Shown here piece by piece: positions 1-8,569 of a stretch of 64,000 nt of DNA (positions within the stretch are counted from its first letter, which is position 1; each line of letters opens with the position of its first letter). Under the pieces are notes generated by a model. That model had not been told where the DNA came from. It made no database searches and was given only the letters and a program-made list of their open reading frames with translations. Source of the DNA: Acidobacteriota bacterium (lineage in GTDB: Bacteria > Acidobacteriota > JAAYUB01); assembly GCA_018001935.1 (NCBI GenBank), contig JAGNHB010000010.1, positions 58,369-122,368 on the forward strand, written 5' to 3'. The position numbers and the translations under genes are program-made.

Positions 1-2593
1 CTCGGTAATTCGTTTTCCCCGTCCCGAGGACCGGGATGGACTCCACCTTCACCACCCGGCGGACGAAGTGGAGGGGGGACAAGCCCGCGTCGCGCAGCGC
101 CCGGTTGGCGTCCTCCCGCTCCAGGTCCAGCGTGGTGAAGAGGACCAGCTCCGGCTGGACGTCGGCGGACAGGGCCTCCACGGCTACGGCGGGCCCCTCG
201 GCGTCGGGCGGCGTGAACCGCGCGGCGAGCGCCTCCTCCACCGCGGGCAGGGAGATCATCTCCCCGCCCAGCTTCACGAAACGCTTCACCCGCCCGGCGA
301 AGGTCAGGACCCCATCGGCATCCTCCACCACCAGGTCCCCCGTGGGGTACCACGTTTTCCCCTCGAATTCCACGAAAGGCTGGGGCCCGTCGTGGTTGAG
401 GTAGCCGGAGAAGACGGCCGGCCCGCGGAGGAGAAGAAGCCCCCGCCCGCCGGTCGCCACGCGCTCCCCCGTCTCGGGGTGGACGACGGCGTGCTCGAAG
501 GTCCGGAGGAGCCGGCCGATGCTGCCCCGGCGCGGGGCGTCCTTGTCGTTGCCGGAGACCACCGGGGAGCACTCCGTGATGCCGTACCCCTCCACCACCT
601 TCAGCTTCGGGCAGCGGCGGGCGACCTCGTCGAAGAGGGCGTCGGGGAACTTCTCCGCCCCGGTGACGGCGGTCCTGAGGGTCTCGAGTTGAGTGCCCCG
701 GGCGGCCTGGAGAATCCCCTTGAGAAAAGTGGGTGTCCCCACCAGCAGCGTGGAGTGGTAGGCTTCCACCATTCGCGCCAGCAGCTCCCCCTCGGTGGGG
801 TTCGTGTGGTAAGCCACCTGGAGCCCGGAGCACAGGGGCAGGACCACCGTGCAGGTCAGCCCGAAGGAGTGGAAGGGGGGAAGGAAGCCCAGCATGCGGT
901 CCCCCGGGCTGAGCCGGATGACTTCCAGCTGGTCCGCGATATTGGTCAGGATGTTGGCGTGGGAGAGGGGGACCGCCTTGGGAAGGCTTTCGGACCCGCT
1001 CGTGAACAGAACCACCGCCGTCTCCCCCACCGGGTTCTTCCGGAGCGCTCCCGGCCGGAACCGGGCCGTGAGGGCGGCGGCCAGCTTGCGCGGGAGGGAA
1101 ATCGCCTTCCCCAGGTCCTCGAGGTAGACCAGCCGCCCCGCCAGGCCGTCCAGGGTGATCCCGCGCCCGGCCAGGACCTGGACGAGGCGGCGGGAGGTGA
1201 GGACCCGCTTCACCTCGAGCCGGTCCAGGGAGTGCTTCATGGGGCCCTCGCCCACGGTCCAGTTCACCATGACCGGGGTCTTCCCCGCGAAGTGGACGGC
1301 CAGGAAGGTCACGGAGGCCCCCACAGAGGCCGGGAGCATGATCCCGAGGCAGTTCCCCTCCATGGCCTCGAGGGCGGGCCGCAGGGCGAGACAGGCCGTC
1401 ACCAGGCCCCGGTAGGTCCGGACCCCGGAGGTCTGGTCCGACATCACGGGAAAAGCCGGCCGGCGGACGGCCAGCCGGAGGAAAGCCTCCGTGAGGGTCC
1501 GGCCCTCGGCCAGGGCGATGGGCTCGGGCACCGCCCGGAACCACGCGGACGGCACGGGTTTGAGCTGCGGCCTGTGAGACGACGGGCCCTGGCCCGCGGC
1601 CGCGAGGAGCAGGTCGTTCACCGTGGCCATCGCCTCCACGTCGGGGGTCGGCACCCCGAACTCCTGGACCGCCCAGGCGGCGATTTCGGCGGTGGCCAGG
1701 CTGTCCATCCCGAGGTCGCGCCCCAGTTCGTCTTCCGGCCGGATAGACCGCGCCCCCGTCTTCTCCGCCAGTTTTTCCATCACGAGGCGGCGGGTGCTGG
1801 GCGGGACGTCGCCGTCGTCGGTGGCGGCGGCCTCGACGTCGGGTTCGGGGAGGACGCGGGTCCCGCCCCGCTCCCAGACCGACCGCGGCACGTAAGTGTT
1901 GGGGGGGGCGTCCTGGTTGTAGAAGGCCTCCAGGTAACGGTTCATCGCCGAACGCCCCGCGGAACGGGGGAAATCGGGCGGGTCGTGCAGCTCGAGGGTC
2001 ACTTTTCGCTTGGGGACGAAGAAGACCCCGCTTCGCAGGACGTCCCACAGGCACTGCCGGAGCACGCGGGGCACGTTGGGCTTCCCCCGGGGCGCCCGGC
2101 CGAAGCGGCTCCCCCACAGCCCCCGGGTCCGGACCAGGACGATGCGGGCCTCGGGGACCTTCTCCAGGATCGTCTCCACGGCGCTGTTGCCTCGAATGTC
2201 CTCGAACCGCGCGCGGTACGTGCGGCCCGAGGGGTAGACCACCACGTTCCGCCCGTTTTTCAGGCCGTCCACGCACGCCTGGATAGCCGCCTCCACCGCA
2301 AGGCGGCTGGCTTCGCCCCCCACCGCGGGGTCCGGGAGGGCGATGACGCCGGCCGTCCGCATCACCCCGCGAAGCAGGGGGTGGTCCACCCGGTCCCGGT
2401 CCGCCAGCACGCAGGGATCGAATGGGTAGTGGAGCATCACGCGCACGATCAGCGGGTCCACCAGGGCGGGGTGGTTGGGCAGGAAGAGGATCCCGGTCTT
2501 TCCCCGTGCGGACGCTTCCGCAACCCCGTGCATCGTGATCCGGTAACGGAGACGGAGCAGGGTTCGGGCCAGCAGCCAGATCAGGAACCTCAC
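1..2593 (-). CDS. PlsC acyltransferase - ACP - acyl-AMP ligase fusion (3' end cut by window edge)
   Basis: The frame stays open from a GTG at 2593 to the window edge (864 codons). The GTG has GGAGGA 7 nt upstream; the nearer ATG at 2600 hits a stop after three codons. The protein opens with a hydrophobic stretch and a PlsC-type NHPALVDP motif (His about 41). An acyl-carrier domain follows, with LGMDSL (phosphopantetheine Ser about 298). Then comes an AMP-binding ligase with LFTSGSESLPK (about 526), GYGITECSP (about 668) and the A10-like PVLGTGKTNYR just before the edge, so little is missing. Inferred role: activate a fatty acid, load it on the built-in ACP and acylate a lysophospholipid at the inner membrane. 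E. coli Aas has the acyltransferase and ligase parts but no internal ACP, as far as I know. Domain calls are firm; substrate is unknown. Confidence 0.88.
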   Translation of the reverse strand, partial: MRFLIWLLARTLLRLRYRITMHGVAEASARGKTGILFLPNHPALVDPLIVRVMLHYPFDPCVLADRDRVDHPLLRGVMRTAGVIALPDPAVGGEASRLAVEAAIQACVDGLKNGRNVVVYPSGRTYRARFEDIRGNSAVETILEKVPEARIVLVRTRGLWGSRFGRAPRGKPNVPRVLRQCLWDVLRSGVFFVPKRKVTLELHDPPDFPRSAGRSAMNRYLEAFYNQDAPPNTYVPRSVWERGGTRVLPEPDVEAAATDDGDVPPSTRRLVMEKLAEKTGARSIRPEDELGRDLGMDSLATAEIAAWAVQEFGVPTPDVEAMATVNDLLLAAAGQGPSSHRPQLKPVPSAWFRAVPEPIALAEGRTLTEAFLRLAVRRPAFPVMSDQTSGVRTYRGLVTACLALRPALEAMEGNCLGIMLPASVGASVTFLAVHFAGKTPVMVNWTVGEGPMKHSLDRLEVKRVLTSRRLVQVLAGRGITLDGLAGRLVYLEDLGKAISLPRKLAAALTARFRPGALRKNPVGETAVVLFTSGSESLPKAVPLSHANILTNIADQLEVIRLSPGDRMLGFLPPFHSFGLTCTVVLPLCSGLQVAYHTNPTEGELLARMVEAYHSTLLVGTPTFLKGILQAARGTQLETLRTAVTGAEKFPDALFDEVARRCPKLKVVEGYGITECSPVVSGNDKDAPRRGSIGRLLRTFEHAVVHPETGERVATGGRGLLLLRGPAVFSGYLNHDGPQPFVEFEGKTWYPTGDLVVEDADGVLTFAGRVKRFVKLGGEMISLPAVEEALAARFTPPDAEGPAVAVEALSADVQPELVLFTTLDLEREDANRALRDAGLSPLHFVRRVVKVESIPVLGTGKTNYR

Positions 2594-2887
2594 GCGTTCA
2601 TCCTCCTTTCGGGCGATCGGACCGGGACATCGGGCGACATTGTACCCCAGGTCGGCCCGGATTGCACCTCTCCCGTAACCGGCCCGAATCTTTTTTCCCT
2701 CCGGGGATTCCAATTCCCCCGAGGCGTTGCGCGGTCCGCGTGCGGCGTGTACGGACGGCGGGGAACCACCCGGTCGGGAACCCCCGGAGGCGCGGGGAAA
2801 CGGCAGGGAGACAGACCGCGTCCGGGCCCGCCGCCGGGCCCCGATCCGCCGGAATGGCTCTAATTTTTTCCCAGGAGGCTCATCATC

Positions 2888-3469
2888 ATGCTCGTGACCC
2901 GACCTGCCCCCGATTTCACCGCCAAGGCCGTGATGCCGGACAACTCCTTCGGCGACCTCACCCTGTCCGCCTACCGCGGCCGAAACGTCCTCCTCTTTTT
3001 CTACCCCCTCGACTTCACCTTCGTCTGCCCCTCCGAGATCATCGCCTTCGACAAGCGGCTCGCCGAGTTCAAACAGCGGAACTGCGAGATCATCGGCGTC
3101 TCGGTGGACTCCGAGTTCACGCACTGGGCGTGGAAGAACACCCCCCGCAACCAGGGGGGGCTCGGATCGGTGGAGTTCCCCATGGTGGCGGACCTCACCA
3201 AGAACATCGCCCGCGCCTACGACGTCCTCTTCGACGAGTCGGTGGCCCTCCGAGGCCTCTTCCTGATCGACCGGGAGGGGATCGTCCGCCACCAGGTGGT
3301 CAACGACCTGCCGCTGGGGCGAAGCGTCGACGAGGCCCTCCGCGTCCTGGACGCCCTGCAGCACTACGAGGCCCACGGCGAGGTCTGCCCGGCGAACTGG
3401 CGCAAGGGCGACAAGGCCATGAAAGCCACGGCGGAGGGCGTCGCCGAATACCTGGCGGGGATGGAGTAG
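2888..3469 (+). CDS. Peroxiredoxin, typical 2-Cys (AhpC/TSA)
   Basis: A 193-aa cytosolic peroxidase that reduces hydrogen peroxide and organic hydroperoxides using thioredoxin- or AhpF-type donors. The peroxidatic cysteine is Cys47 in DFTFVCPSE and the resolving cysteine is Cys167 in EVCPANW, the normal spacing for typical 2-Cys enzymes. Length is standard. The ATG follows CCAGGAGG with a 9-nt spacer. It stands alone, divergent from the acyltransferase fusion and convergent with the PP2C gene. No AhpF or thioredoxin reductase gene is nearby, so the electron donor is encoded elsewhere. Family assignment is secure; whether it should be called AhpC or a Tpx/BCP relative is settled in favour of AhpC-like by the two-cysteine pattern. 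Confidence 0.95.
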   Translation: MLVTRPAPDFTAKAVMPDNSFGDLTLSAYRGRNVLLFFYPLDFTFVCPSEIIAFDKRLAEFKQRNCEIIGVSVDSEFTHWAWKNTPRNQGGLGSVEFPMVADLTKNIARAYDVLFDESVALRGLFLIDREGIVRHQVVNDLPLGRSVDEALRVLDALQHYEAHGEVCPANWRKGDKAMKATAEGVAEYLAGME

Positions 3470-3617
3470 GGGATCCGGCGGCGGTTCCCGGGATCAAGCG
3501 ATCCGACTCAACCGGGGCTCAGATCAGGGACACCCACTTTCCGGACAGGGGTCGAGATCCGGTCCGAAACAGTGGGTGTCCACTTTTTGCCGCGATCGGG
3601 GAGGTCCGGATGGTCTC

Positions 3618-3637
3618 GCGCCGGCTGAAGCCGGCGC
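3618..3637. repeat. REP-like hairpin between convergent genes
   Basis: A perfect 8-bp stem GCGCCGGC with loop TGAA lies between the ends of the peroxiredoxin and PP2C genes. There is no T-tract, so it may be a REP-type element rather than a terminator. The phrase AAGCCGGCGCCAC recurs near 47060, beside the uvrA stop. A second inverted pair, GGACACCCACTTT / AGTGGGTGTCC, lies just upstream at about 3529-3582. Confidence 0.5.
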
Positions 3638-3649
3638 CACTTCGGGGGG

Positions 3650-4615
3650 TCAGCTCTTGTAGACGTAGTAGAAGTAGGCCAGCAGGCCGATAATGTAGAG
3701 GATGTAGAACAGGCCGGCCCAGGCGATCTCCGAGCGGGTCTGCCCCTCGCTGGAAGCCGGCTCGTCGAACTTGACGGGGGCCGTCTTGCCCAGGATCTTG
3801 TCGGTGTGGCCGAAGAGCGGCTGGGTGTCCTCCAGCAGGGTGGGGGCTTCCTGCACGCACGACACCACCTGGACGATCTGGGTGGTGATGTTGTCGCGCC
3901 CGCCGCGTTCGTTGGCGGTTTCGATGAAGACCCTGCACGCCTGCTCGGGGCTGTTTTCGAGCATGACCTTGAGGATCTCGTCGGATTCCAGGTACGTGGT
4001 CAGGCCGTCCGAGCACTGCATGAGGAGGTCGCCGGGCAGCAGCTGGAGCGGCGGCTCCAGGATGTCCACCTCGACGGAGGGGAGGATCCCGAGGCTGCGG
4101 GTCAGGATGTGGCTGTCGGGGTGGCTGCGCGCCTCCTCCTCGTTGATGATGCCGCTGTGGACCATCTCCTCCACGAGGGTGTGGTCGGTGGAGAGCTGCT
4201 TGATGGCGCCGTCGCGGACCAGGTAGGCGCGGCTGTCGCCCACGTGGGCCATGTAGAGGTTGGAGCCCTTGACCACCAGGACGGTGCAGGTGGTGGCCAT
4301 CCCCTGGAGGTCCTCGTTCTTGGAACTGGATTCGAAGATCCCGCTGTTGGCCGTTTCGAGGGCCTTCAGCAGGGCGGGGTAGATCGGTTTCTGCTCGGTG
4401 GAGTAGTAGATGTTCCGGATGATGTCAACGGCCATGCGGCTGGCGACCTGCCCGCCCCGGTGCCCCCCGAGCCCGTCTGCCACGATGAACAGGCGGCCCC
4501 GCTGGTCCAGGATTTCCGGCTTTTCGGGCACGACGGAACCATAGCTGTCCTGGTTATCCTTGCGGACCATCCCCTGGTGGGTCAATCCCGCGACAACAAT
4601 TTCATCCTTGGCCAT
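3650..4615 (-). CDS. PP2C-family Ser/Thr protein phosphatase, membrane-anchored
   Basis: A 321-aa metal-dependent phosphatase (PPM/Stp1 type). It shows the expected motifs in order: GMVRKDNQDSYG near the N-terminus, VADGLGGHRGG, AHVGDSRAYLVRDG, MQCSDGLTTYL and RGGRDNITTQIVQV. After the catalytic domain (about 1-255) a linker leads to one C-terminal hydrophobic helix ending YFYYVYKS, so it should be tethered to the inner membrane with the catalytic part in the cytosol. The ATG has a weak GGAG about 10 nt upstream. It is the likely counterpart of Ser/Thr kinases such as the two encoded at 28.5-29.8 and 59.3-60.8 kb, though it is not linked to either. Confidence 0.93.
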   Translation of the reverse strand: MAKDEIVVAGLTHQGMVRKDNQDSYGSVVPEKPEILDQRGRLFIVADGLGGHRGGQVASRMAVDIIRNIYYSTEQKPIYPALLKALETANSGIFESSSKNEDLQGMATTCTVLVVKGSNLYMAHVGDSRAYLVRDGAIKQLSTDHTLVEEMVHSGIINEEEARSHPDSHILTRSLGILPSVEVDILEPPLQLLPGDLLMQCSDGLTTYLESDEILKVMLENSPEQACRVFIETANERGGRDNITTQIVQVVSCVQEAPTLLEDTQPLFGHTDKILGKTAPVKFDEPASSEGQTRSEIAWAGLFYILYIIGLLAYFYYVYKS

Positions 4616-4790
4616 CTTTTGTCAACTCCGCCAGTCCGGTGTTCCCTGACTTGTTTTTTCAATTTACACCAACTTAGGCGGGTTGTCATCAAGCATTTTT
4701 TCAAACCGTCTCATTTTTTTCGCATTTTCCATCGGATTTTTTCCGGCGAAAACGTTGTTAAGGGTGAGTCTGTTTTCAAAGGAGGCGGTC

Positions 4791-5339
4791 ATGAAAAAGC
4801 GGTGTTTCCCCCACGGTTTCTCGCTGGTCGAGTCCACCCTCGTCGTGGTGATCCTGGGGCTGGTGGCCTGCATGGCCATCCCCTGCCTGATCCGGCACAT
4901 CCGCTTCTGCCGGCTCGACAGCGCGGCGGAGGTGATCCGGGCCGACATCATGCGGGCGCGCTTCCTGGCGGTGGCGCGCAACTGCTACTTCCGGGTGCTG
5001 TTCGACACCGCCGGCCACCGTTACGTGCTGCAGGAGGACACCAACGCCAACGGCCGGATCGACGCGGGCGAGACGGTGCACCCGCCCACGCCGCTCCCGG
5101 AGCAGGTCCGCTTCGACGCCGGCGACGTGCTCGGCCCCCCCTCCGACCCGAGGCGCCCGCCTTCCGACAGCGTCACCTTCACCGGCCACACCCTCGTGGT
5201 GGGGCCGGACGGGCACTGGGCCAGCCCGGGCAGCATCTACCTGGCCAACGACCAGGGCGATCACGTGGCGTTGACGGTGGCCATCGCGGGGAGGGTCCGC
5301 ATCTGGCTGTGGGACCCCGAAGCCCGCCGGTGGCAGTGA
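4791..5339 (+). CDS. GspH-like type II secretion pseudopilin
   Basis: A 182-aa protein with a class-III leader: a short basic start, then GFSLVEST with cleavage expected after Gly9 and the conserved Glu at position +5. A hydrophobic helix (VVVILGLVACMAIP) follows. The mature part (IRADIMRARFLAVARNCYFRVLF...) fits GspH/FimT minor pseudopilins, which are processed by a PilD-type peptidase and assembled in the inner membrane. The ATG at 4791 follows AAAGGAGG; an upstream in-frame ATG at 4683 has no such site and would bury the leader. No other secretion genes adjoin, so it is an orphan minor pilin. GspH versus FimT cannot be separated here. Confidence 0.82.
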   Translation: MKKRCFPHGFSLVESTLVVVILGLVACMAIPCLIRHIRFCRLDSAAEVIRADIMRARFLAVARNCYFRVLFDTAGHRYVLQEDTNANGRIDAGETVHPPTPLPEQVRFDAGDVLGPPSDPRRPPSDSVTFTGHTLVVGPDGHWASPGSIYLANDQGDHVALTVAIAGRVRIWLWDPEARRWQ

Positions 5340-5351
5340 CGCGCGGGGGGC

Positions 5352-5380
5352 TTGCGAAAGTCCGGCGGATGGCTTATAGT
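5352..5380 (+). promoter_or_regulatory. Sigma-70-like promoter for the SHMT-like gene
   Basis: TTGCGA (5352-5357), a 17-nt spacer and TATAGT (5375-5380) lie 144 bp before the start codon. The long GC-rich leader that follows could fold, but I could not match it to a known glycine or THF riboswitch. Confidence 0.5.
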
Positions 5381-5523
5381 GTCCCGACACCGGGTTGCCG
5401 GGGAAACCAGGGATCCAGGTCGGAAGCGGAACGCCGCGCCGGCTCCCGGTCAAATCAAGGCGGGCTTCGCCGGGGCGGGAACCCTGCCGCACCGGGTCGC
5501 GGACGCCGGACCAAGGAGGCACC

Positions 5524-6993
5524 ATGCGCGCGTTGGAACAGACCTTCCGGGAACTGACCGCAAAGGTCGTCGAGAACAACCTGTGGCGGCAGCGGCGCTG
5601 CTTCAACCTGATCCCCTCGGAGAACACGCCGTCGCTGCTGGTGAAGCTGTTCGAGATCAGCGACCCCTCCGGGCGCTACGCCGAGCACAAGACGGCGCTC
5701 AAGCGCGAGGTGGAGGCCCTGGCGGGCACCGGGGCGCTCAAGGGCGACCAGGTCTACTACTACCAGGCCACCGACTTCATCTTCGAGGTGGAAGAGCAGC
5801 TCAAGAAGGCCTTCGGCGTCTACATCGGCGCCGGCGAGGTGGAGACCCGCGCCATCAGCGGGCAGATGGCCAACGAGATCGTCTTCAAGGCCATGATCAA
5901 GTTCCTGGCGTCGGGCCCGGAAGGCTTCGGCCGGCTGACGGAGAAGGGCCGGATGGCCACCGTCATGAACAACGAGCTCAACGCCGGCGGCCACCTCAGC
6001 GCCCAGCCCTTCGGCGCCCTCTTCAACTTCGCCGACGGCGACCCCGTCAACTTCCCCAAGGACCCCGCCAACGCCTACAAGACCGACACGGCCCGGATGC
6101 TGGAGCTGCTGGACCGGAACCGCCCGCCGCTCGTGGTGTTCGGCAAGAGCATGTTCCTGCACCCCGAGCCGGTGAAGGAGTTGAAGGCCTTCGTGGACGG
6201 CACCCCCGGCTACCGCCCGGTGATCATGTACGACGCCGCCCACGTCATGGGCATCCTCGGCCCCGACTTCCAGGACCCCCTCGCCGAGGGCGCCGACGTG
6301 GTGACGGGCTCCACCCACAAGACCTTCTTCGGCCCCCAGCGCGGCGTCATCGCCGGCAACCTGCCCAAGGGGACGCCCATCCGCAAACTCTGGACCGAAA
6401 TCAACGGCCGGGCCTTCCCCGGGTCCACCAGCAACCACCACCTGGGCACCCAGCTGGCCATGCTGGCGGCCACCCTCGAGATGAACGCCTTCAAGGCCGA
6501 GTACCAGCGCAAGGTGGTGGAGAACGCCCGGGCCTTCGCCCGCGCCTGTCACGACGCCGGGATCCCCGTGGAGGGCGGCGAGGCCGACGGCTTCACCCGG
6601 ACCCACCAGGTGGTGATCCGCGTCAAGCCCTTCGGCGACGGCAAGGAGATCGCCACCCGGCTGGAGAAGAACAACGTCGTCACCAACTACCAGGCGCTCC
6701 CCGACGACGAGAACTTCTACCACCCCAGCGGGATCCGCACGGGCGTGTCGGAGATGACCCGCTTCGGCATGGAGGCCGGCGACTTCGCGCAGCTGGCGGA
6801 CCTGATGGCCGACGTCATCGTCCGTGGGAAGGACCGGGCCGCCGAGATCGCCGAGTTCCGGGCGAAGTTTCACACCATGCGCTACTGCCTCCCCGCGGAG
6901 GCGTGCCTCGCGGTGGCCCCGGCCGTCTTCGAGAGCGTCTTCCCGGACCACCAGGTCTTCAGCGCCTTCGCCGAGGCCCTGCGCAAGCTCTGA
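5524..6993 (+). CDS. Serine hydroxymethyltransferase-like PLP enzyme
   Basis: A 489-aa fold-type I PLP enzyme. NLIPSENTPS near residue 30, the Asp-His pair YDAAHVMG, and GSTHKTFFGPQRGVI, which holds the PLP-binding lysine, match glycine hydroxymethyltransferase. The expected reaction is serine plus tetrahydrofolate to glycine plus methylene-THF in the cytosol. It is longer than the usual 415-430 aa GlyA, and the GRYAEHKTALKREVEALAGTG segment is atypical, so this is a divergent branch that may act on another amino acid. The ATG at 5524 follows AAGGAGG; an upstream in-frame ATG at 5395 lacks a site. A strong terminator follows, so it is probably monocistronic. Confidence 0.85.
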   Translation: MRALEQTFRELTAKVVENNLWRQRRCFNLIPSENTPSLLVKLFEISDPSGRYAEHKTALKREVEALAGTGALKGDQVYYYQATDFIFEVEEQLKKAFGVYIGAGEVETRAISGQMANEIVFKAMIKFLASGPEGFGRLTEKGRMATVMNNELNAGGHLSAQPFGALFNFADGDPVNFPKDPANAYKTDTARMLELLDRNRPPLVVFGKSMFLHPEPVKELKAFVDGTPGYRPVIMYDAAHVMGILGPDFQDPLAEGADVVTGSTHKTFFGPQRGVIAGNLPKGTPIRKLWTEINGRAFPGSTSNHHLGTQLAMLAATLEMNAFKAEYQRKVVENARAFARACHDAGIPVEGGEADGFTRTHQVVIRVKPFGDGKEIATRLEKNNVVTNYQALPDDENFYHPSGIRTGVSEMTRFGMEAGDFAQLADLMADVIVRGKDRAAEIAEFRAKFHTMRYCLPAEACLAVAPAVFESVFPDHQVFSAFAEALRKL

Positions 6994-7050
6994 TTTTGGT
7001 GCGGCGGCACGCTTCGTGACGCCGCTTTGGATACCGGATTCGAACACGAC

Positions 7051-7079
7051 ACGGGTGCGTTCCGCCGCACCCGTTTTTT
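7051..7079 (+). terminator. Rho-independent terminator after the SHMT-like gene
   Basis: A perfect 9-bp stem ACGGGTGCG / CGCACCCGT with a 6-nt loop (7060-7065) runs straight into TTTTTT. It sits 58 bp after the stop codon. Confidence 0.85.
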
Positions 7080-7264
7080 GTCCGGCCTGCTTCGTCGGTT
7101 GTCAACAGCGAATCCCTCGGACCCCACGACGGGTCCCGGAGGCCGGGTCGTCCCTCCTCGAATCACACGGACAGGGTTTGCCTGGCGATCCTGACGATAT
7201 GTGCGATTGATATTGAAGAAGTTGCCTTCGAAGTCATTATGACTGATTGAGCGCAAGGGGTTTA

Positions 7265-7560
7265 GATAGTACCTGGCACTCTTCCTCTCCCTATCCCGCA
7301 GGGATAACAGAGATTAGCCGGCGGGTGCTCCCCCAGCCCCAGCAGGGGGTGCTCCCGCCGGTGAGGCCGCCGTTATCCCCGATGGCACCCCGGAAGGGTG
7401 CAGGATGGCCCGTGGACCTTTTGCCTGCGCCGCCTCCGGGGCGCTCGAATACCCTGTCACCCTGGTGTTCCTGCAGGAGCACGGCCTCCGTCAGAGCACC
7501 TGCAGGCTAATATCCACCGGCCCTAAAGGCCGGAGATCGGCCGGATACTGACGCTGAATC
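7265..7560. repeat. Dispersed palindromic repeat cluster in the 6994-7580 gap
   Basis: I see no gene in the 587-bp gap, only short hairpins. They include GATAGTACCTGGCAC at 7265-7279 (shared with 8678 and 46490), GCCGGCGGGTGCTCC with a partner CTCCCGCCGG, GCACCC-CGGAA-GGGTGC, a GTGGACCTTTTGCC...GCCTCCGGGGCGC block whose reverse complement is near 46620-46650, and CCGGCC-CTAAA-GGCCGG at 7517-7533. The same phrases recur at 8.6-9.1 and 46.4-46.7 kb, which marks a multi-copy non-coding family. Confidence 0.6.
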
Positions 7561-7580
7561 TCCGACTTTTTACGACTCTA

Positions 7581-8474
7581 TCAAGGATGGTCCGGGCTGT
7601 TCAGGAGGGGTTGGAGACGCTCTAGGGTAAGGGGGGCGCAGCCCTCGTAGTGGTTGTTGACGTTGAGGTAGACGTCGGTGCCCCGGGCCAGCAGGCCGCG
7701 GACGGCGTCCGCGACGCGGGGGAGGTGGGCGTCCTTCGGTTCCCGGACGGCATCCCACTGCTTGCCGGTGCGCTCCTCGATCCCCTGCCGGTCCGGGCCG
7801 TGCAGCCGGACGACGGCGACGGGGCCGACCCGGTCGCCGTGTGCTTCCAGGACCTCCCACACCGGCGGCATCCAGTAGCCTTCCAGGAACACGGGGGCCG
7901 CGCCGGTCCGCCGAAGCAGGTCGAAGAAGGGCGGGACCAGCCAGCTCGCGTTCCGCAGTTCGACGGCGCAGTGAATTCCTTCGGGGCACCCGCCCAGAAA
8001 GGCTTCCAGCCGCTCGAAGAAGGCGTCGCGGGACGGCATTTTCCGCTGGTTGAGGTACTCGAACTGCAGCATGAGGGGGCCGAGCCTGCCGCGCAGGGGG
8101 GCGAGGCGCTCCAGGAACTCGCCGAACAGGGAAGGGGAGAGGAAGTGGGGATTCTCGAGAAGCGGCCCCTTTTTCTCGCGGGGGTAATGATGGGTCAGGG
8201 TGACGGCGTTGGGGACCTTGACCGTGAAGCGGAAATCGTCCGGGACCGAGCCGGCGTAGGTTTCCACGTCCCGGGGATTCGGGAGCGACAGGGCGTCGGG
8301 GCCGTGGAGCGACCAGAACCACTGGTCCACCTCCACGGTGTCGTAGCACCGGGCGTAAGCGGCCAGGTAGTTCGCCCGGTCGCCCGGTTGGTAGACGATG
8401 CCTTCCCACGCCGCGTACTTCCAGCTGCACGTGCCGGTGCGCAGCCGCCCGACCCGATCCGCCCCCCGGTTCAT
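7581..8474 (-). CDS. DUF72 family protein (YecE-like)
   Basis: A 297-aa cytosolic protein. The opening RTGTCSWKYAAWEGIVYQPG, then YARCYDTVEVDQWFW, FRFTVKVPNAVTLTHHY, LGPLMLQFEYLN and CAVELRNASW are hallmarks of the DUF72/YecE TIM-barrel family. Its biochemical function is not established, to my knowledge. Length is slightly above the family norm of about 240-280 aa. The ATG follows GGAGGAGCAAGC. It stands alone between two repeat-filled gaps, so the neighbourhood gives no functional hint. Confidence 0.9.
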   Translation of the reverse strand: MNRGADRVGRLRTGTCSWKYAAWEGIVYQPGDRANYLAAYARCYDTVEVDQWFWSLHGPDALSLPNPRDVETYAGSVPDDFRFTVKVPNAVTLTHHYPREKKGPLLENPHFLSPSLFGEFLERLAPLRGRLGPLMLQFEYLNQRKMPSRDAFFERLEAFLGGCPEGIHCAVELRNASWLVPPFFDLLRRTGAAPVFLEGYWMPPVWEVLEAHGDRVGPVAVVRLHGPDRQGIEERTGKQWDAVREPKDAHLPRVADAVRGLLARGTDVYLNVNNHYEGCAPLTLERLQPLLNSPDHP

Positions 8475-8569
8475 GCTTGCTCCTCCATTGCCACAGCGAA
8501 TGCAAGGATCACGAAGACAAACAAGATAACATTATCATAATCCATGGAATTCGAGGCGCTGGTTATACT

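Noticed and set aside
68..2863. Plus-strand 931-codon open frame
   Set aside because: It is antisense to the PlsC-ACP-ligase gene; its Gly/Arg/Pro/His-rich sequence has no family motif and arises from high-GC codon bias.
5381..5523. Glycine or THF riboswitch before the SHMT-like gene
   Set aside because: The leader is long and structured but I could not find the conserved cores of either class.
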